Counted from the first letter of the stretch, positions 6,887 to 14,566 are shown. The stretch is 17,851 bases of DNA from Candidatus Dormiibacterota bacterium (GCA_003151665.1 PLYD01000156.1:1-17851); one strand, 5' to 3'. Notes: generated from the sequence alone by a model not told the origin. Numbers and translations: made by a program.

Positions 6887-7795
6887 ATGGCGAAAGACCT
6901 AGGTCGCCTTCTGACAGCGATGCTGACCCCGTTCACCGCCGACGGCGCTGTCGACTACCAAGCCTCCGAACGCCTCGCGGCGCTCCTGGTCGCCGACGGG
7001 TCGGACGGCGTGATCGTCTCTGGCACCACCGGTGAATCGCCGACCTTGAGCGATGACGAAAAGATCGAGCTGGTCAAGGCCATCAAGAAAGCAATCCCAG
7101 GCAAGACCGTGATCGCCGGCACCGGCAGCAACGACACTCATCACTCGGTCACGCTTTCAGAGCGAGCCATGAACGCCGGCGCCGACGCCCTGCTGGCGGT
7201 GGTGCCCTACTACAACAAGCCGCCGCAGGAGGGCATGTATCAGCACTTCAAGGCGATCTCGGAGGTCGGTCCCACGATCATGTACAACATCCAGGGCCGA
7301 ACCGCGATCAACATGACCGCGGCGACGACCCTTCGGTGCGCCGAGCTGCCTGGCATCGTCGGCGTCAAAGAGGCGAGCGGCGACCTCGATCAGATCGGCC
7401 TGGTCTGTGCCGGCAAGCCTGCGGGGTTCAACGTGTGGAGCGGCGACGACAGCTGGACGCTCCCGGTGATGGCGGCGGGCGGTTACGGCGTGATCTGCGT
7501 CGTGTCGCACATAGCGGGGCGATCGATGAGAAAGATGATCGAAGCCCACCTCAAGGGCGAGAACGACGTCGCCCGGAAGATCCACATCGGTCTTCTGCCG
7601 GTCATCAAGGCGCTGATGACCACAGCGGCCAACCCGGTCCCGCTCAAGTCCGTCCTCAATGCCATGGGCTTCCCAGCCGGTCCTTTTCGCCTGCCCCTCG
7701 TCCCATTGACGAAAGAGCAGCTCGAGGCCGTGATGGTCACCGTCCGCGAGGCGGGGGAGCTCATCTCGTTCAAGGCGGGCGTCAAAGTCGCTTAG
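6887..7795 (+). CDS. dapA: 4-Hydroxy-tetrahydrodipicolinate synthase
   Basis: DapA condenses pyruvate with aspartate semialdehyde, the product of Asd encoded just upstream. The 302-aa TIM-barrel protein has the Schiff-base lysine K161 in VGVKEASGD, the catalytic tyrosine Y133 in MYNIQGRT with substrate-binding R138, the Thr pair in SGTTGES (47-48) and the VVPYYNKP segment (105-112). These fall at or near the E. coli numbering. One small oddity is Gln136 where the family usually has Pro (YNxPGRT). ATG 6887 follows the asd TAG with no gap, so translational coupling is expected. The UDG frame begins right at its stop codon. Confidence 0.97.
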   Translation: MAKDLGRLLTAMLTPFTADGAVDYQASERLAALLVADGSDGVIVSGTTGESPTLSDDEKIELVKAIKKAIPGKTVIAGTGSNDTHHSVTLSERAMNAGADALLAVVPYYNKPPQEGMYQHFKAISEVGPTIMYNIQGRTAINMTAATTLRCAELPGIVGVKEASGDLDQIGLVCAGKPAGFNVWSGDDSWTLPVMAAGGYGVICVVSHIAGRSMRKMIEAHLKGENDVARKIHIGLLPVIKALMTTAANPVPLKSVLNAMGFPAGPFRLPLVPLTKEQLEAVMVTVREAGELISFKAGVKVA

Positions 7796-7874
7796 CGCAC
7801 CGGAGCTTCAGCTTCTCCACACCGAGGTCCGCGCCTGCACCAAGTGCGGGCTGCACGCGACGCGTACGCAGGCG

Positions 7875-8417
7875 GTGCCCGGGATCGGGCCCTGTCCGGC
7901 TGACATCATGATCGTCGGCGAGGCGCCCGGCTTCAACGAGGACCGCCAGGGCGAGCCATTCGTAGGGGCCGCAGGAAAGCTGCTGGACACGCTCCTCGTG
8001 CGGATCGGTCTGAGCCGCTCGGACGTCTACATCACCAACGTTCTCAAGTGCCGGCCGCCCATGAACCGCGACCCCATGCCCAACGAGGCCGAAGCGTGCT
8101 CGCCTTACCTGGCGCGACAGCTCGAGATGATCCGGCCGAAGGTGGTGCTCATCCTCGGCCGGCACGCGCTGGAGCGTCTGATGCCGGGACAGGGCTCGAT
8201 CTCTCGCGTGCACGGCAGCCTGGTGATGCGTGGTTCGGTCGCTTATGTGCCGCTCTACCACCCGGCCGCCGCCCTGCATAACGGAGCTCTGGTCGCGGAC
8301 CTCGAGCGGGACTTCGATCGGGTCAAGGTGTACCTCGACAAGCTTCTCGCTCCGCCGCCACCGCCAGAACCACCTCCAGCTCCGCGACAGGAAGCCGAAC
8401 AGTTGCGTCTGTTGTGA
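7875..8417 (+). CDS. Family 4 uracil-DNA glycosylase (iron-sulphur type); start uncertain
   Basis: The enzyme removes uracil from DNA, the first step of base-excision repair. Motifs are clear: GEAPGFNEDRQGEPFVGAAG (motif A), the NVLKC...EAC pair, and YHPAAAL (motif B); a Pro-rich tail ends it. Family-4 enzymes hold a 4Fe-4S cluster with four Cys, the first two in a CxxC near the N-terminus. Here that CxxC (RACTKCGLHATRTQAVPG) is encoded in the same open frame at 7836-7847, upstream of the first ordinary start codon, GTG 7875. The family match reaches back to about 7803, next to the dapA stop (7793-7795), so the real protein almost surely starts near there on a non-standard codon, or an error hides the start. 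The coordinate given is only the first GTG. Its TGA overlaps the RNase J GTG (GTGA). Confidence 0.88.
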   Translation: MPGIGPCPADIMIVGEAPGFNEDRQGEPFVGAAGKLLDTLLVRIGLSRSDVYITNVLKCRPPMNRDPMPNEAEACSPYLARQLEMIRPKVVLILGRHALERLMPGQGSISRVHGSLVMRGSVAYVPLYHPAAALHNGALVADLERDFDRVKVYLDKLLAPPPPPEPPPAPRQEAEQLRLL

Positions 8418-10072
8418 GCGCCTCACGACTCCGATATCTGCCGCTGGGCGGCCTGGGTGAGGTCGGCATCAACATGTGGGCCCTCGAGTGGGAGAAGCAG
8501 ATCCTCGTCGTCGATGCCGGCTTGATGTTTCCCCACGAGGACATGCTGGGCATCGACCTGGTCCTGCCGGACATCTCATACCTTCTCGATCGACGCAAAG
8601 ACGTGCTTGGGATTTTCCTAAGCCACGGTCATGAAGATCACATCGGCGGGCTGCCATACGTGTTGAAAAAGCTCAACGTCCCGGTGTACGGGACGCGGCT
8701 CACGCTCGGCCTGGTCAAGCCCAAGCTCAAGGAACACCGCATCCTGCGCGAGGCCGACCTCCGCGAGGTGCGCGTGGGGGACGCGGTGCAGATGGGTCCG
8801 TTCCGGGTCGAGACCGTGGCCGTCTGCCACTCAATCCCCGACGCTGTCGCGCTGGCCATCGAGACGCCGGTCGGCAGGGTCATTTACACCAGCGACTTCA
8901 AGCTGGACGACGCGCCGCCGGACGGTCTGCCGACCAACATGGCGCGCTTCAGACAGCTCGGCGATTCGGGTGTGCTGCTGCTGCTCAGCGATTCCACGAA
9001 CGCCGAGCGGACGGGACATTCGGGCTCGGAACGCGATCTTCACGAGCCCTTCGAACGGATCTTCGGGGAGGCGCCGGGAAGGATCGTCGTCGCCAACTTC
9101 GCGTCCAACATCCATCGCATCCAGCATCTGGTGCGCATGGCTGTGCAGTTCGGACGTCGTGTGGCGGTCGTCGGCCGTAGCCTGCAGACCAACTTCAAGA
9201 CCGCGCGTGAGCTCGGTTTCCTAAAGGTGCCAGAGGGCCTCACCATCAAGATCGAGGACGCCGACCGCATCTCGCCGTCGAAGTTGCTTCTGCTCACGGC
9301 CGGAAGCCAGGGTGAGCCGATGTCTGCGCTGGCTCGGTTTGCCGCGCAGCGCCACCCGTTCCTCAACGTGCTCAAAGGAGACTGGGTGGTGATCTCGGCG
9401 CGGCCGATCCCGGGCAACGAGCGTCTCGTCCACCAGACCGTCAACAACCTCTACCGTCACGGGGCGCGGGTGTTTTATTCGGAGGTCGGCAACGTGCACG
9501 TCACCGGACATGCTCAGAGAGATGAGCTGCGCGAGATGCTCGACGCGGTGCGTCCTCAGTATTTCATCCCGGTGCATGGTGAATACAGGCAGCTCGTACA
9601 GCATGCGGAGGTGGCGCGCGAGGCCGGTCTGACCGAGGATCGCATCATCGTTGTCGAGGACGGGGGTGCGGTGGAGCTCGACGCCGATTCGATCCACACA
9701 GGAGCCAAGGTGAGCACAGGGCTGGTTTTTGTGGATGGACTTGGGGTTGGCGATGTCGAGCAGGTGGTGCTGCGCGACCGGAAGCACCTCGCCGAGGACG
9801 GCATCCTCATCGTGACCCTGACGGTTGATCGGGAGACGGCGATCGTGCGGGCGGGGCCTGACCTGATCTCCAGGGGCGTGATCGAGCCGGAGCTGTCGTC
9901 GAAGCTCATGGCTGATGCGCGCGAAGCGGCGATGGCGAGCATCGCGCGCCTGGCCGACACTCATGCGGACGTGAACACGTTGAGGGAAGTCATCCACGAT
10001 GCGGTGTCGCAAACCGTGTGGAAGAAAACCAGGCGCCGCCCGATGGTTATCCCCGTTGTGTTGGAAATATGA
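8414..10072 (+). CDS. rnj: Ribonuclease J
   Basis: RNase J is a metallo-beta-lactamase/beta-CASP ribonuclease with 5'-3' exo- and endonuclease activity in mRNA decay and rRNA maturation. The 552-aa protein has the metal-binding motif SHGHEDHIGG (H71, H73, D75, H76), H139 in CHSIPDA, D161 in TSDFK, SDSTNAER (192-199), the beta-CASP segments VGRSLQ and SARPIPGNE, and the late histidines H366 (TGHAQRDE) and H388 (VPVHGEYRQL form). The C-terminal domain is present. GTG 8414 overlaps the UDG stop by 4 nt (GTGA), giving a normal N-terminus (RYLPLGGLGEVG). Actinobacteria also often keep RNase J after dapA. Only one copy is seen here, with no paralogue beside it. Confidence 0.97.
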   Translation: MSASRLRYLPLGGLGEVGINMWALEWEKQILVVDAGLMFPHEDMLGIDLVLPDISYLLDRRKDVLGIFLSHGHEDHIGGLPYVLKKLNVPVYGTRLTLGLVKPKLKEHRILREADLREVRVGDAVQMGPFRVETVAVCHSIPDAVALAIETPVGRVIYTSDFKLDDAPPDGLPTNMARFRQLGDSGVLLLLSDSTNAERTGHSGSERDLHEPFERIFGEAPGRIVVANFASNIHRIQHLVRMAVQFGRRVAVVGRSLQTNFKTARELGFLKVPEGLTIKIEDADRISPSKLLLLTAGSQGEPMSALARFAAQRHPFLNVLKGDWVVISARPIPGNERLVHQTVNNLYRHGARVFYSEVGNVHVTGHAQRDELREMLDAVRPQYFIPVHGEYRQLVQHAEVAREAGLTEDRIIVVEDGGAVELDADSIHTGAKVSTGLVFVDGLGVGDVEQVVLRDRKHLAEDGILIVTLTVDRETAIVRAGPDLISRGVIEPELSSKLMADAREAAMASIARLADTHADVNTLREVIHDAVSQTVWKKTRRRPMVIPVVLEI

Positions 10073-10228
10073 GAGGGAACCCCCGGTGGTTCATCTCATC
10101 GGCGGGCGCTGCGCGCGCCTGCTCTCCCTCCGGTATATCGAAGGGGCTTATCTGAATGACTTCCCCCGGCTACGTCTGGAGACGTCTTGACAAAGACAAA
10201 GCCGCCACCCCGGCCGCCCTTGCCACGC

Positions 10229-10234
10229 TAGGTT
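10229..10234 (+). promoter_or_regulatory. Possible -10 box before the small zinc-ribbon gene (TAGGTT)
   Basis: TAGGTT fits TANNNT and ends 7 nt before ATG 10242, with no Shine-Dalgarno sequence, again as for a leaderless start. The 169-bp gap after RNase J (10073-10241) holds no gene I can support. It contains a short inverted repeat, ACGTC/GACGT, at 10172-10185 without a T-run. Confidence 0.3.
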
Positions 10235-10241
10235 TGCCTAA

Positions 10242-10547
10242 ATGAAATTGCCGCCGCTAGCGCTGGTTGCGCCCAGCCTTTGTCCGCGCTGCGATCAGCC
10301 CGCCATGGTGGTCGACCAGGGGGACGATGCGAGGTGCGGCCACTGCGGCCTGCAGCTGCACCAATGCGGGAGCTGTCGAGGAGTGGCCGGTCCATTCGAC
10401 CGGTATTGCGGCTTCTGCGGTCACGAAATGGTCCGCGGCGAGACACGCCCGATGTGGTGGAGGCTGTGGCTGCTGGCAGCGCTGGTACCCCTGGCAGCGG
10501 GCCTGATCTACGGCATCGTTCAGTCGGGCTTGCACCCGGCGAGGTAG
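10242..10547 (+). CDS. Small membrane-anchored double zinc-ribbon protein
   Basis: This 101-aa protein has four CxxC knuckles: CPRC (14-17), CGHC, CGSC and CGFC, which pair into two zinc ribbons over roughly residues 14-65. A single hydrophobic segment follows (WRLWLLAALVPLAAGLIYGI, about 73-92) and a short tail, so it is probably tail-anchored with the ribbons in the cytoplasm. Eight regularly spaced Cys argue strongly for real coding. ATG 10242 is chosen because a TAA in the same frame lies directly before it (10239-10241). The function is unknown; such ribbons usually serve protein or nucleic-acid contacts. It faces another zinc-ribbon gene on the opposite strand across a 104-bp gap with no clear terminator. 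Confidence 0.75.
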   Translation: MKLPPLALVAPSLCPRCDQPAMVVDQGDDARCGHCGLQLHQCGSCRGVAGPFDRYCGFCGHEMVRGETRPMWWRLWLLAALVPLAAGLIYGIVQSGLHPAR

Positions 10548-10651
10548 CGCATACGCCGTCATCGGCCAGGATTCGACCAAAAGCGCCCCAATTGCGCTAT
10601 CAAGCACCACTGGGCATACGACCATCGGTGCCCGAAGGGCGGGATCTCCGC

Positions 10652-10948
10652 CTAACGATTGAGCCGCTGGCCGCACTCCACACAGAAGCTGTGGCGGCCC
10701 AGGTTGTGGTGGCCGCACGACGAACAGACCAGACGCCGCGGTGGGTCGGCCTGCAGCCAACGCTCACGCTCACGGCGGTACCAGATGCCGTCCTCGGGAC
10801 CCAGCATCCAGCGTCGCCCCTCGCCGTCCAGGACTGCGAGGTCGCGCACCGCGACTCGAAAGGCCCTGATTTGCAGCGACCCGACGCGGCGCTCCTCGAC
10901 CAGGTCGCGGTAACGCAGCTCGGCTTCGGCGAATGGATCGACAGCCAC
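10652..10948 (-). CDS. Zinc-ribbon protein of unknown function
   Basis: This is the only supported gene on the - strand. The 98-aa product starts with an acidic/helical part (FAEAELRYRDLVEERRVG), continues with a compact region (LAVLDGEGRRWMLGPEDGIW and YRRERERW) and ends in a zinc ribbon, CSSCGHHNLGRHSFCVECGQ. The middle part resembles short domains I recall from Chloroflexota-type genomes (D-x2-GR-x-W...tG-x-WY), but I cannot name the family. The opposite frame on the + strand is a long open extension of ftsK without any recognisable motif, which supports this gene instead. The start is GTG at 10948-10946; on the - strand GATACT ends 6 nt before it, a possible -10. It is divergent from ftsK and convergent with the other zinc-ribbon gene. 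Confidence 0.72.
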   Translation of the reverse strand: MAVDPFAEAELRYRDLVEERRVGSLQIRAFRVAVRDLAVLDGEGRRWMLGPEDGIWYRRERERWLQADPPRRLVCSSCGHHNLGRHSFCVECGQRLNR

Positions 10949-10974
10949 CCGGAGAGTATCGCTCGCGAGGGACC

Positions 10975-11003
10975 TTGGGGGAGGGAGCTGCCCGCTGTAG
11001 AAT
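10975..11003 (+). promoter_or_regulatory. Probable ftsK promoter (TTGGGG-17-TAGAAT)
   Basis: TTGGGG (10975-10980) and TAGAAT (10998-11003) are separated by 17 bp. They lie in the 78-bp divergent gap between the - strand zinc-ribbon gene and ftsK. Transcription would start near 11010. GAGG (11015-11018) then gives a ribosome-binding site 8 nt before ATG 11027. Confidence 0.45.
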
Positions 11004-11026
11004 GCCTACGGCCCGAGGCCCGCAGA

Positions 11027-13312
11027 ATGCGTCGCACCACCACACGAAGCTCACGTTCCGCCAACGGCGCGCGCCGCGCGGCATCCTCGCGCCCACGTAC
11101 GACGCGCAACAAGCGAAGCAAAGGCCCGGCCCGCCCCAGCCTCACGCCCCGCCAGGGTCGCGAGATCGCCGGGGTCCTCCTCATCCTCGCGGCCCTGCTC
11201 AGCCTCCTCGCGATCGCGAGCAACGCCGGTTCCATTCTCACCGGCGTGCACGACTGGCTGATGACCTCCTTCGGCCGCGCCTGGTTCGTCCCCGTTGGAG
11301 TCGCGTTGGCATTTGGCACGTACCTGATCTGGCCGAAGGCCCCGCGGCCGCGCCCTGTCGATGTCGTCTCCGGCGTGATCGCGGTGGTGTCGCTGGTCGG
11401 CCTCTTCGACCTGGCCGCACAGGCGGGCGGTTCCGCCGGCCACGGCGTGGCTCAGGTCGTGGAGCAGGTGGTCGGTCACTGGGGCGCGTGGGCGCTGCTG
11501 GTTGCGGGCCTGGTCATCGGCCTGATCGTGACGGTGCACTTCAGCCCAGGCGCGATGATCGCCACCCTGATTCGCGCGGGACGTGCCGCCTTCGCCGAAC
11601 GCAATCGCCTTGATAGGCTCGTGTCACCACCAGCAGCGCCGGCTGCCGCCAAGGTCCAGAAGAACGGCCAATCCAAAGAAGCCGCGCTGGCGCGGTCTGC
11701 AGCCAGCTTCGCGACGCCGCCGCCCGCGGTTGAGCCAACACCTGCGTGGGAGCTTGAGGAAGCCACCGAGGAACGCGGCGCGGAACCGGCGACGGCCGCA
11801 TCTGCCGCACGGCCGGTCGAGCCGGCGGTGATGCGCATCGTCGCCGAGCCCGAAGACGAGCCGCCGGAGATCGACTGGAAGTTGCCTTCGATTTCGCTGC
11901 TTGACACCGTGACGGCGCGTCGCGAGCGCATGGCCGACGAGATCAAGCGCAACGTGAAGATCATCGAGCACACGCTCGATACGTTCGGCGTCCCCTGCAA
12001 GGTGGTTGGAGTCAACCCTGGCCCGGCGGTGACGCAGTACGAGCTTCAGCCCGGGCCCGGCATTCAGGTCAAGCGAATAACCGCGCTTCAAAACGACCTC
12101 TCGCTCGCGCTGGCCGCCGCTCCGCTGAGGATCGAGGCGCCGATCCCGGGCAAGGCCGCGGTCGGCATCGAGGTGCCGAACAAGTCGGCCAGCCTGGTCA
12201 CCATCCGCGAGGTGCTCGAGACCGCTGCCTTCCGGGAGGGCACTCGCGTGTTGGCCCTCGGCCTCGGCAATGACGTTTCCGGCGCATCGATCGTCGCCGA
12301 CCTGACACGCATGCCCCACCTTCTCATCGCGGGCGCGACGGGGCAGGGCAAGAGCGTGTGCATCAACGCCTTGATCACCAGCCTGCTCTTCCAGATGACG
12401 CCCGACCACATGCGCCTTCTGCTGATCGACCCCAAGCGCGTGGAGCTGACCGGGTACAACGGACTTCCCCATCTCGCGCTGCCCGTCCTGGTCGAATCTC
12501 ATCAGGCTGCTGCCGCACTGCGCTGGGCGGTGGCCGAGATGGACCGCCGCTACAAGATGTTCTCTGCCGAAGGCGTGCGCAATATTGCGGCCTACAACGA
12601 GAAGGCGGTCCAGAAGCTCGCGCGCGAGATTCCTTACATCGTCATCGTGATCGACGAGCTCGCCGACCTGATGATGGTCGCGGCGGGCGAGATCGAAGAG
12701 CTCATCTGCCGCATCGCGCAGCTCGCAAGAGCCGTCGGCATCCACCTGGTGATCGCAACGCAGCGTCCGTCCACCGACATCATCACCGGCCTGATCAAGG
12801 CCAACATCCCCTCGCGAATCGCGTTCGCGGTCGGCTCGCAGGTCGACAGCCGCGTCATCCTCGACTCGGGCGGCGCGGAGAAGCTCCTCGGCCGCGGCGA
12901 CATGCTGTACCAGCCGGTCGACGCCGGTAAGCCGACGCGAATTCAGGGCGCATTCGTCAGCGACCCCGAGGTCGAGGGCGTCGTCAACTTCTGGAAATCG
13001 CAGGGCCCGCCGCGCTACATGGAGGAGATCCTCGAAGAGGGCGCGGGCACGGAGTGGGAGAGGGGCGAGACCGCGGAGCGCAAGCTCGATCCGCTGTTCG
13101 CACGCGCCGCACGAGCGGTGGCGGCCGAAGGTGCGGCGTCGGTGTCATTGGTGCAGCGCAAGTTCAACGTCGGCTACTCGCGCGCGGGCCGTATCGTGGA
13201 CCAGCTGGCCGAGAACCATGTCGTGGGCGGCTATCAGGGATCCAAGTCGCGCGAGGTGAACATGAACCTGCCTGATGTCGACGAGCTGTTGGAGCGACTG
13301 GGACTCGAATGA
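11027..13312 (+). CDS. ftsK: DNA translocase FtsK (FtsK/SpoIIIE family)
   Basis: FtsK pumps DNA at the division septum to clear and align chromosome ends. Counting from ATG 11027 (761 aa): basic N-terminus, about four membrane helices (about 46-66, 85-102, 112-132, 152-172), a Pro/Ala-rich linker (about 195-280), alpha domain (about 280-400), RecA-like motor with Walker A GATGQGKS (436-443) and Walker B IVIVIDEL (538-545), ATQRPSTDIITGLIKANIPS (577-596), then the winged-helix gamma domain (about 704-745, QRKFNVGYSRAGRIVDQL) that reads oriented DNA motifs. The frame is open back to 10280, but that part has no FtsK motif, lies opposite another gene, and the promoter and GAGG site favour ATG 11027. 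Gln in Walker A where Ser is common is seen in other FtsKs too. Confidence 0.95.
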   Translation: MRRTTTRSSRSANGARRAASSRPRTTRNKRSKGPARPSLTPRQGREIAGVLLILAALLSLLAIASNAGSILTGVHDWLMTSFGRAWFVPVGVALAFGTYLIWPKAPRPRPVDVVSGVIAVVSLVGLFDLAAQAGGSAGHGVAQVVEQVVGHWGAWALLVAGLVIGLIVTVHFSPGAMIATLIRAGRAAFAERNRLDRLVSPPAAPAAAKVQKNGQSKEAALARSAASFATPPPAVEPTPAWELEEATEERGAEPATAASAARPVEPAVMRIVAEPEDEPPEIDWKLPSISLLDTVTARRERMADEIKRNVKIIEHTLDTFGVPCKVVGVNPGPAVTQYELQPGPGIQVKRITALQNDLSLALAAAPLRIEAPIPGKAAVGIEVPNKSASLVTIREVLETAAFREGTRVLALGLGNDVSGASIVADLTRMPHLLIAGATGQGKSVCINALITSLLFQMTPDHMRLLLIDPKRVELTGYNGLPHLALPVLVESHQAAAALRWAVAEMDRRYKMFSAEGVRNIAAYNEKAVQKLAREIPYIVIVIDELADLMMVAAGEIEELICRIAQLARAVGIHLVIATQRPSTDIITGLIKANIPSRIAFAVGSQVDSRVILDSGGAEKLLGRGDMLYQPVDAGKPTRIQGAFVSDPEVEGVVNFWKSQGPPRYMEEILEEGAGTEWERGETAERKLDPLFARAARAVAAEGAASVSLVQRKFNVGYSRAGRIVDQLAENHVVGGYQGSKSREVNMNLPDVDELLERLGLE

Positions 13313-13316
13313 GCCG

Positions 13317-13351
13317 GTGGGAACCTGCGGGTGGCAACCCGGGGAGCCCAC
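13317..13351 (+). other. Two-stem hairpin between ftsK and pgsA
   Basis: An inner perfect stem CGGGT/ACCCG (13328-13332 with 13337-13341, GGCA loop) sits within an outer stem GTGGG/CCCAC (13317-13321 with 13347-13351). It starts 4 nt after the ftsK stop and has no T-run, so it is not a standard terminator. It may be a processing or stability element in an ftsK-pgsA transcript. The alternative GTG start at 13331 would lie inside it. Confidence 0.4.
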
Positions 13352-13378
13352 GTCGCAAACTCTAATCGTAGGAACCTG

Positions 13379-14458
13379 GTGAATCTGCCTAACGCGTTGA
13401 CGCTCAGCCGCCTGGTGGCGATCCCCGTGCTGATGATCCTTCTCATCGCACGGTTCGAAGACCACGATCAGATCGCGGCTGCGCTGTTCGTCATCGTCTC
13501 CTTCACCGACACGCTCGACGGCCAGATCGCACGCCGCCGCGGGCTCGTCAGCGACCTGGGCAAGTTCCTCGATCCGCTGGCCGACAAGCTCTTCGTCCTC
13601 TCCGTGCTCATCGTGCTGGTGCAAGAAGGACTCGTGGCCGCCTGGGTGGTGGTGCTCATCTTCTCGCGGGAGCTGTTGATCACCATCCTGCGATCGGTCG
13701 GCGCAAGCCAGGGTCAGGTGATCGCGGCGGCGCCGATGGGGAAGACGAAGACCATGACCCAGATGGCCGCCGTGGTGCTGCTGATCCTGCAGCGACCTTA
13801 TCCGGGCCTCGTGCCGTTCGCGGAGCTGGCGGTTGCCGTCGCGATCATCTTCACGATCGGCAGCGGCATCGACTACATGTGGCGGTTCCGGTACGTCCTG
13901 TGGCCGGCCGGCGGCGCGCACCTTCGCCCAACGCCCAGCGGCGGGGCGCCCGGCTCAGAGTCGCCCGTCGATCCCCTGGCGAGGGAGCTCGGCAACCTGC
14001 TGACCAAGTCGCAGCTCAGGGTTTCAGTGGCGGAGTCGTGCACCGGAGGCCTCCTCGGTTCGATCATCACAGACCAGCCGGGTAGCTCCGCGTATTTCCT
14101 GGGCGGCGTCATCGCTTACGCGGACGACGTCAAGCGCGCACAGCTTGGAGTCCCGGCTGACCTCCTGGCTCGGCACGGAGCGGTGAGCCGCGAGGTCGCG
14201 ATTGCGATGGCAGATGGCGTCCGGTCGAAATTTGGCACCGAGCTCGCGGCGTCGATCACCGGCATCGCGGGTCCGGATGCCGAGGGCGCCAAGCCGGTCG
14301 GGCTCACCTATGTCGCGGTGGCGACGGCCGGGGGGACCAACTGCAGCGAATACAGGTTCAACGGCGATCGCTGGGCGAACCGCCGGCAGGCTGCCGACGA
14401 GGCTTTGAGGCTGCTGATCGCGGCAGCTCGCTCGAGCGCGGGGAAGCTGGCCTCTTGA
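13379..14458 (+). CDS. Fusion: CDP-diacylglycerol-glycerol-3-phosphate phosphatidyltransferase (PgsA) + CinA C-terminal/PncC-like domain
   Basis: One uninterrupted frame joins two enzymes. Residues 1-175 are PgsA, which makes phosphatidylglycerol phosphate: N-terminus MNLPNALTLSRLVAIPVLM, several membrane helices and a perfect CDP-alcohol phosphatidyltransferase signature D44-x2-D47-G-x2-A-R-x8-G61-x3-D65-x3-D69. After a short Gly/Pro-rich linker (about 176-197) comes a CinA C-terminal domain (about 198-352), in known members a nicotinamide mononucleotide amidohydrolase (PncC). It shows AESCTGG (218-224), GSSAYFLGGVIAY, HGAVS, SITGIAGP, KPVG and FNGDR. No ATG, GTG or TTG lies between the last PgsA helix (M167) and VAESCTGG, so a separate start is unlikely. 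GTG 13379 is preferred (AGGA 5 nt upstream, typical PgsA N-terminus); GTG 13331 would add 16 residues. The -35 of recA overlaps its stop. Confidence 0.9.
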   Translation: MNLPNALTLSRLVAIPVLMILLIARFEDHDQIAAALFVIVSFTDTLDGQIARRRGLVSDLGKFLDPLADKLFVLSVLIVLVQEGLVAAWVVVLIFSRELLITILRSVGASQGQVIAAAPMGKTKTMTQMAAVVLLILQRPYPGLVPFAELAVAVAIIFTIGSGIDYMWRFRYVLWPAGGAHLRPTPSGGAPGSESPVDPLARELGNLLTKSQLRVSVAESCTGGLLGSIITDQPGSSAYFLGGVIAYADDVKRAQLGVPADLLARHGAVSREVAIAMADGVRSKFGTELAASITGIAGPDAEGAKPVGLTYVAVATAGGTNCSEYRFNGDRWANRRQAADEALRLLIAAARSSAGKLAS

Positions 14459-14483
14459 CCAACGAACGCATGTTCGCTACACT
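14455..14483 (+). promoter_or_regulatory. recA promoter with SOS (LexA) box
   Basis: TTGACC (14455-14460) and TACACT (14478-14483) are 17 bp apart, a good sigma-A-type promoter. Between them lies CGAACGCATGTTCG (14463-14476), a full match to the Gram-positive/actinobacterial LexA operator CGAAC-N4-GTTCG. LexA bound here would block RNA polymerase, so recA and recX should be damage-inducible. The -35 overlaps the TGA of the upstream gene. Transcription near 14490 leaves a leader of about 88 nt. Confidence 0.88.
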
Positions 14484-14566
14484 CTGCCGACGGCCTACAT
14501 CGAGCACTGCTGTTAAGAACACGTTGACCCCAGCATCGCGACGTAGAACACTCGCCGCAACGACCT

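Noticed and set aside
10187..10192. Perfect TTGACA in the gap before the zinc-ribbon gene
   Set aside because: No -10 hexamer 16-18 bp downstream (the place is CCGGCC-rich), and TAGGTT is 36 bp away.
10629..10652. Short hairpins between the two convergent zinc-ribbon genes as a terminator
   Set aside because: Stems of only 4-5 bp and no T-run on either strand.
10280..11026. Open 249-codon N-terminal extension of the ftsK frame
   Set aside because: No FtsK-like segment is seen in it, it covers a convincing - strand zinc-ribbon gene, and a promoter plus GAGG site precede ATG 11027.
14524..14549. Second promoter-like pair TTGACC/TAGAAC before recA
   Set aside because: The spacer is only 14 bp; the SOS-box promoter at 14455-14483 fits far better.
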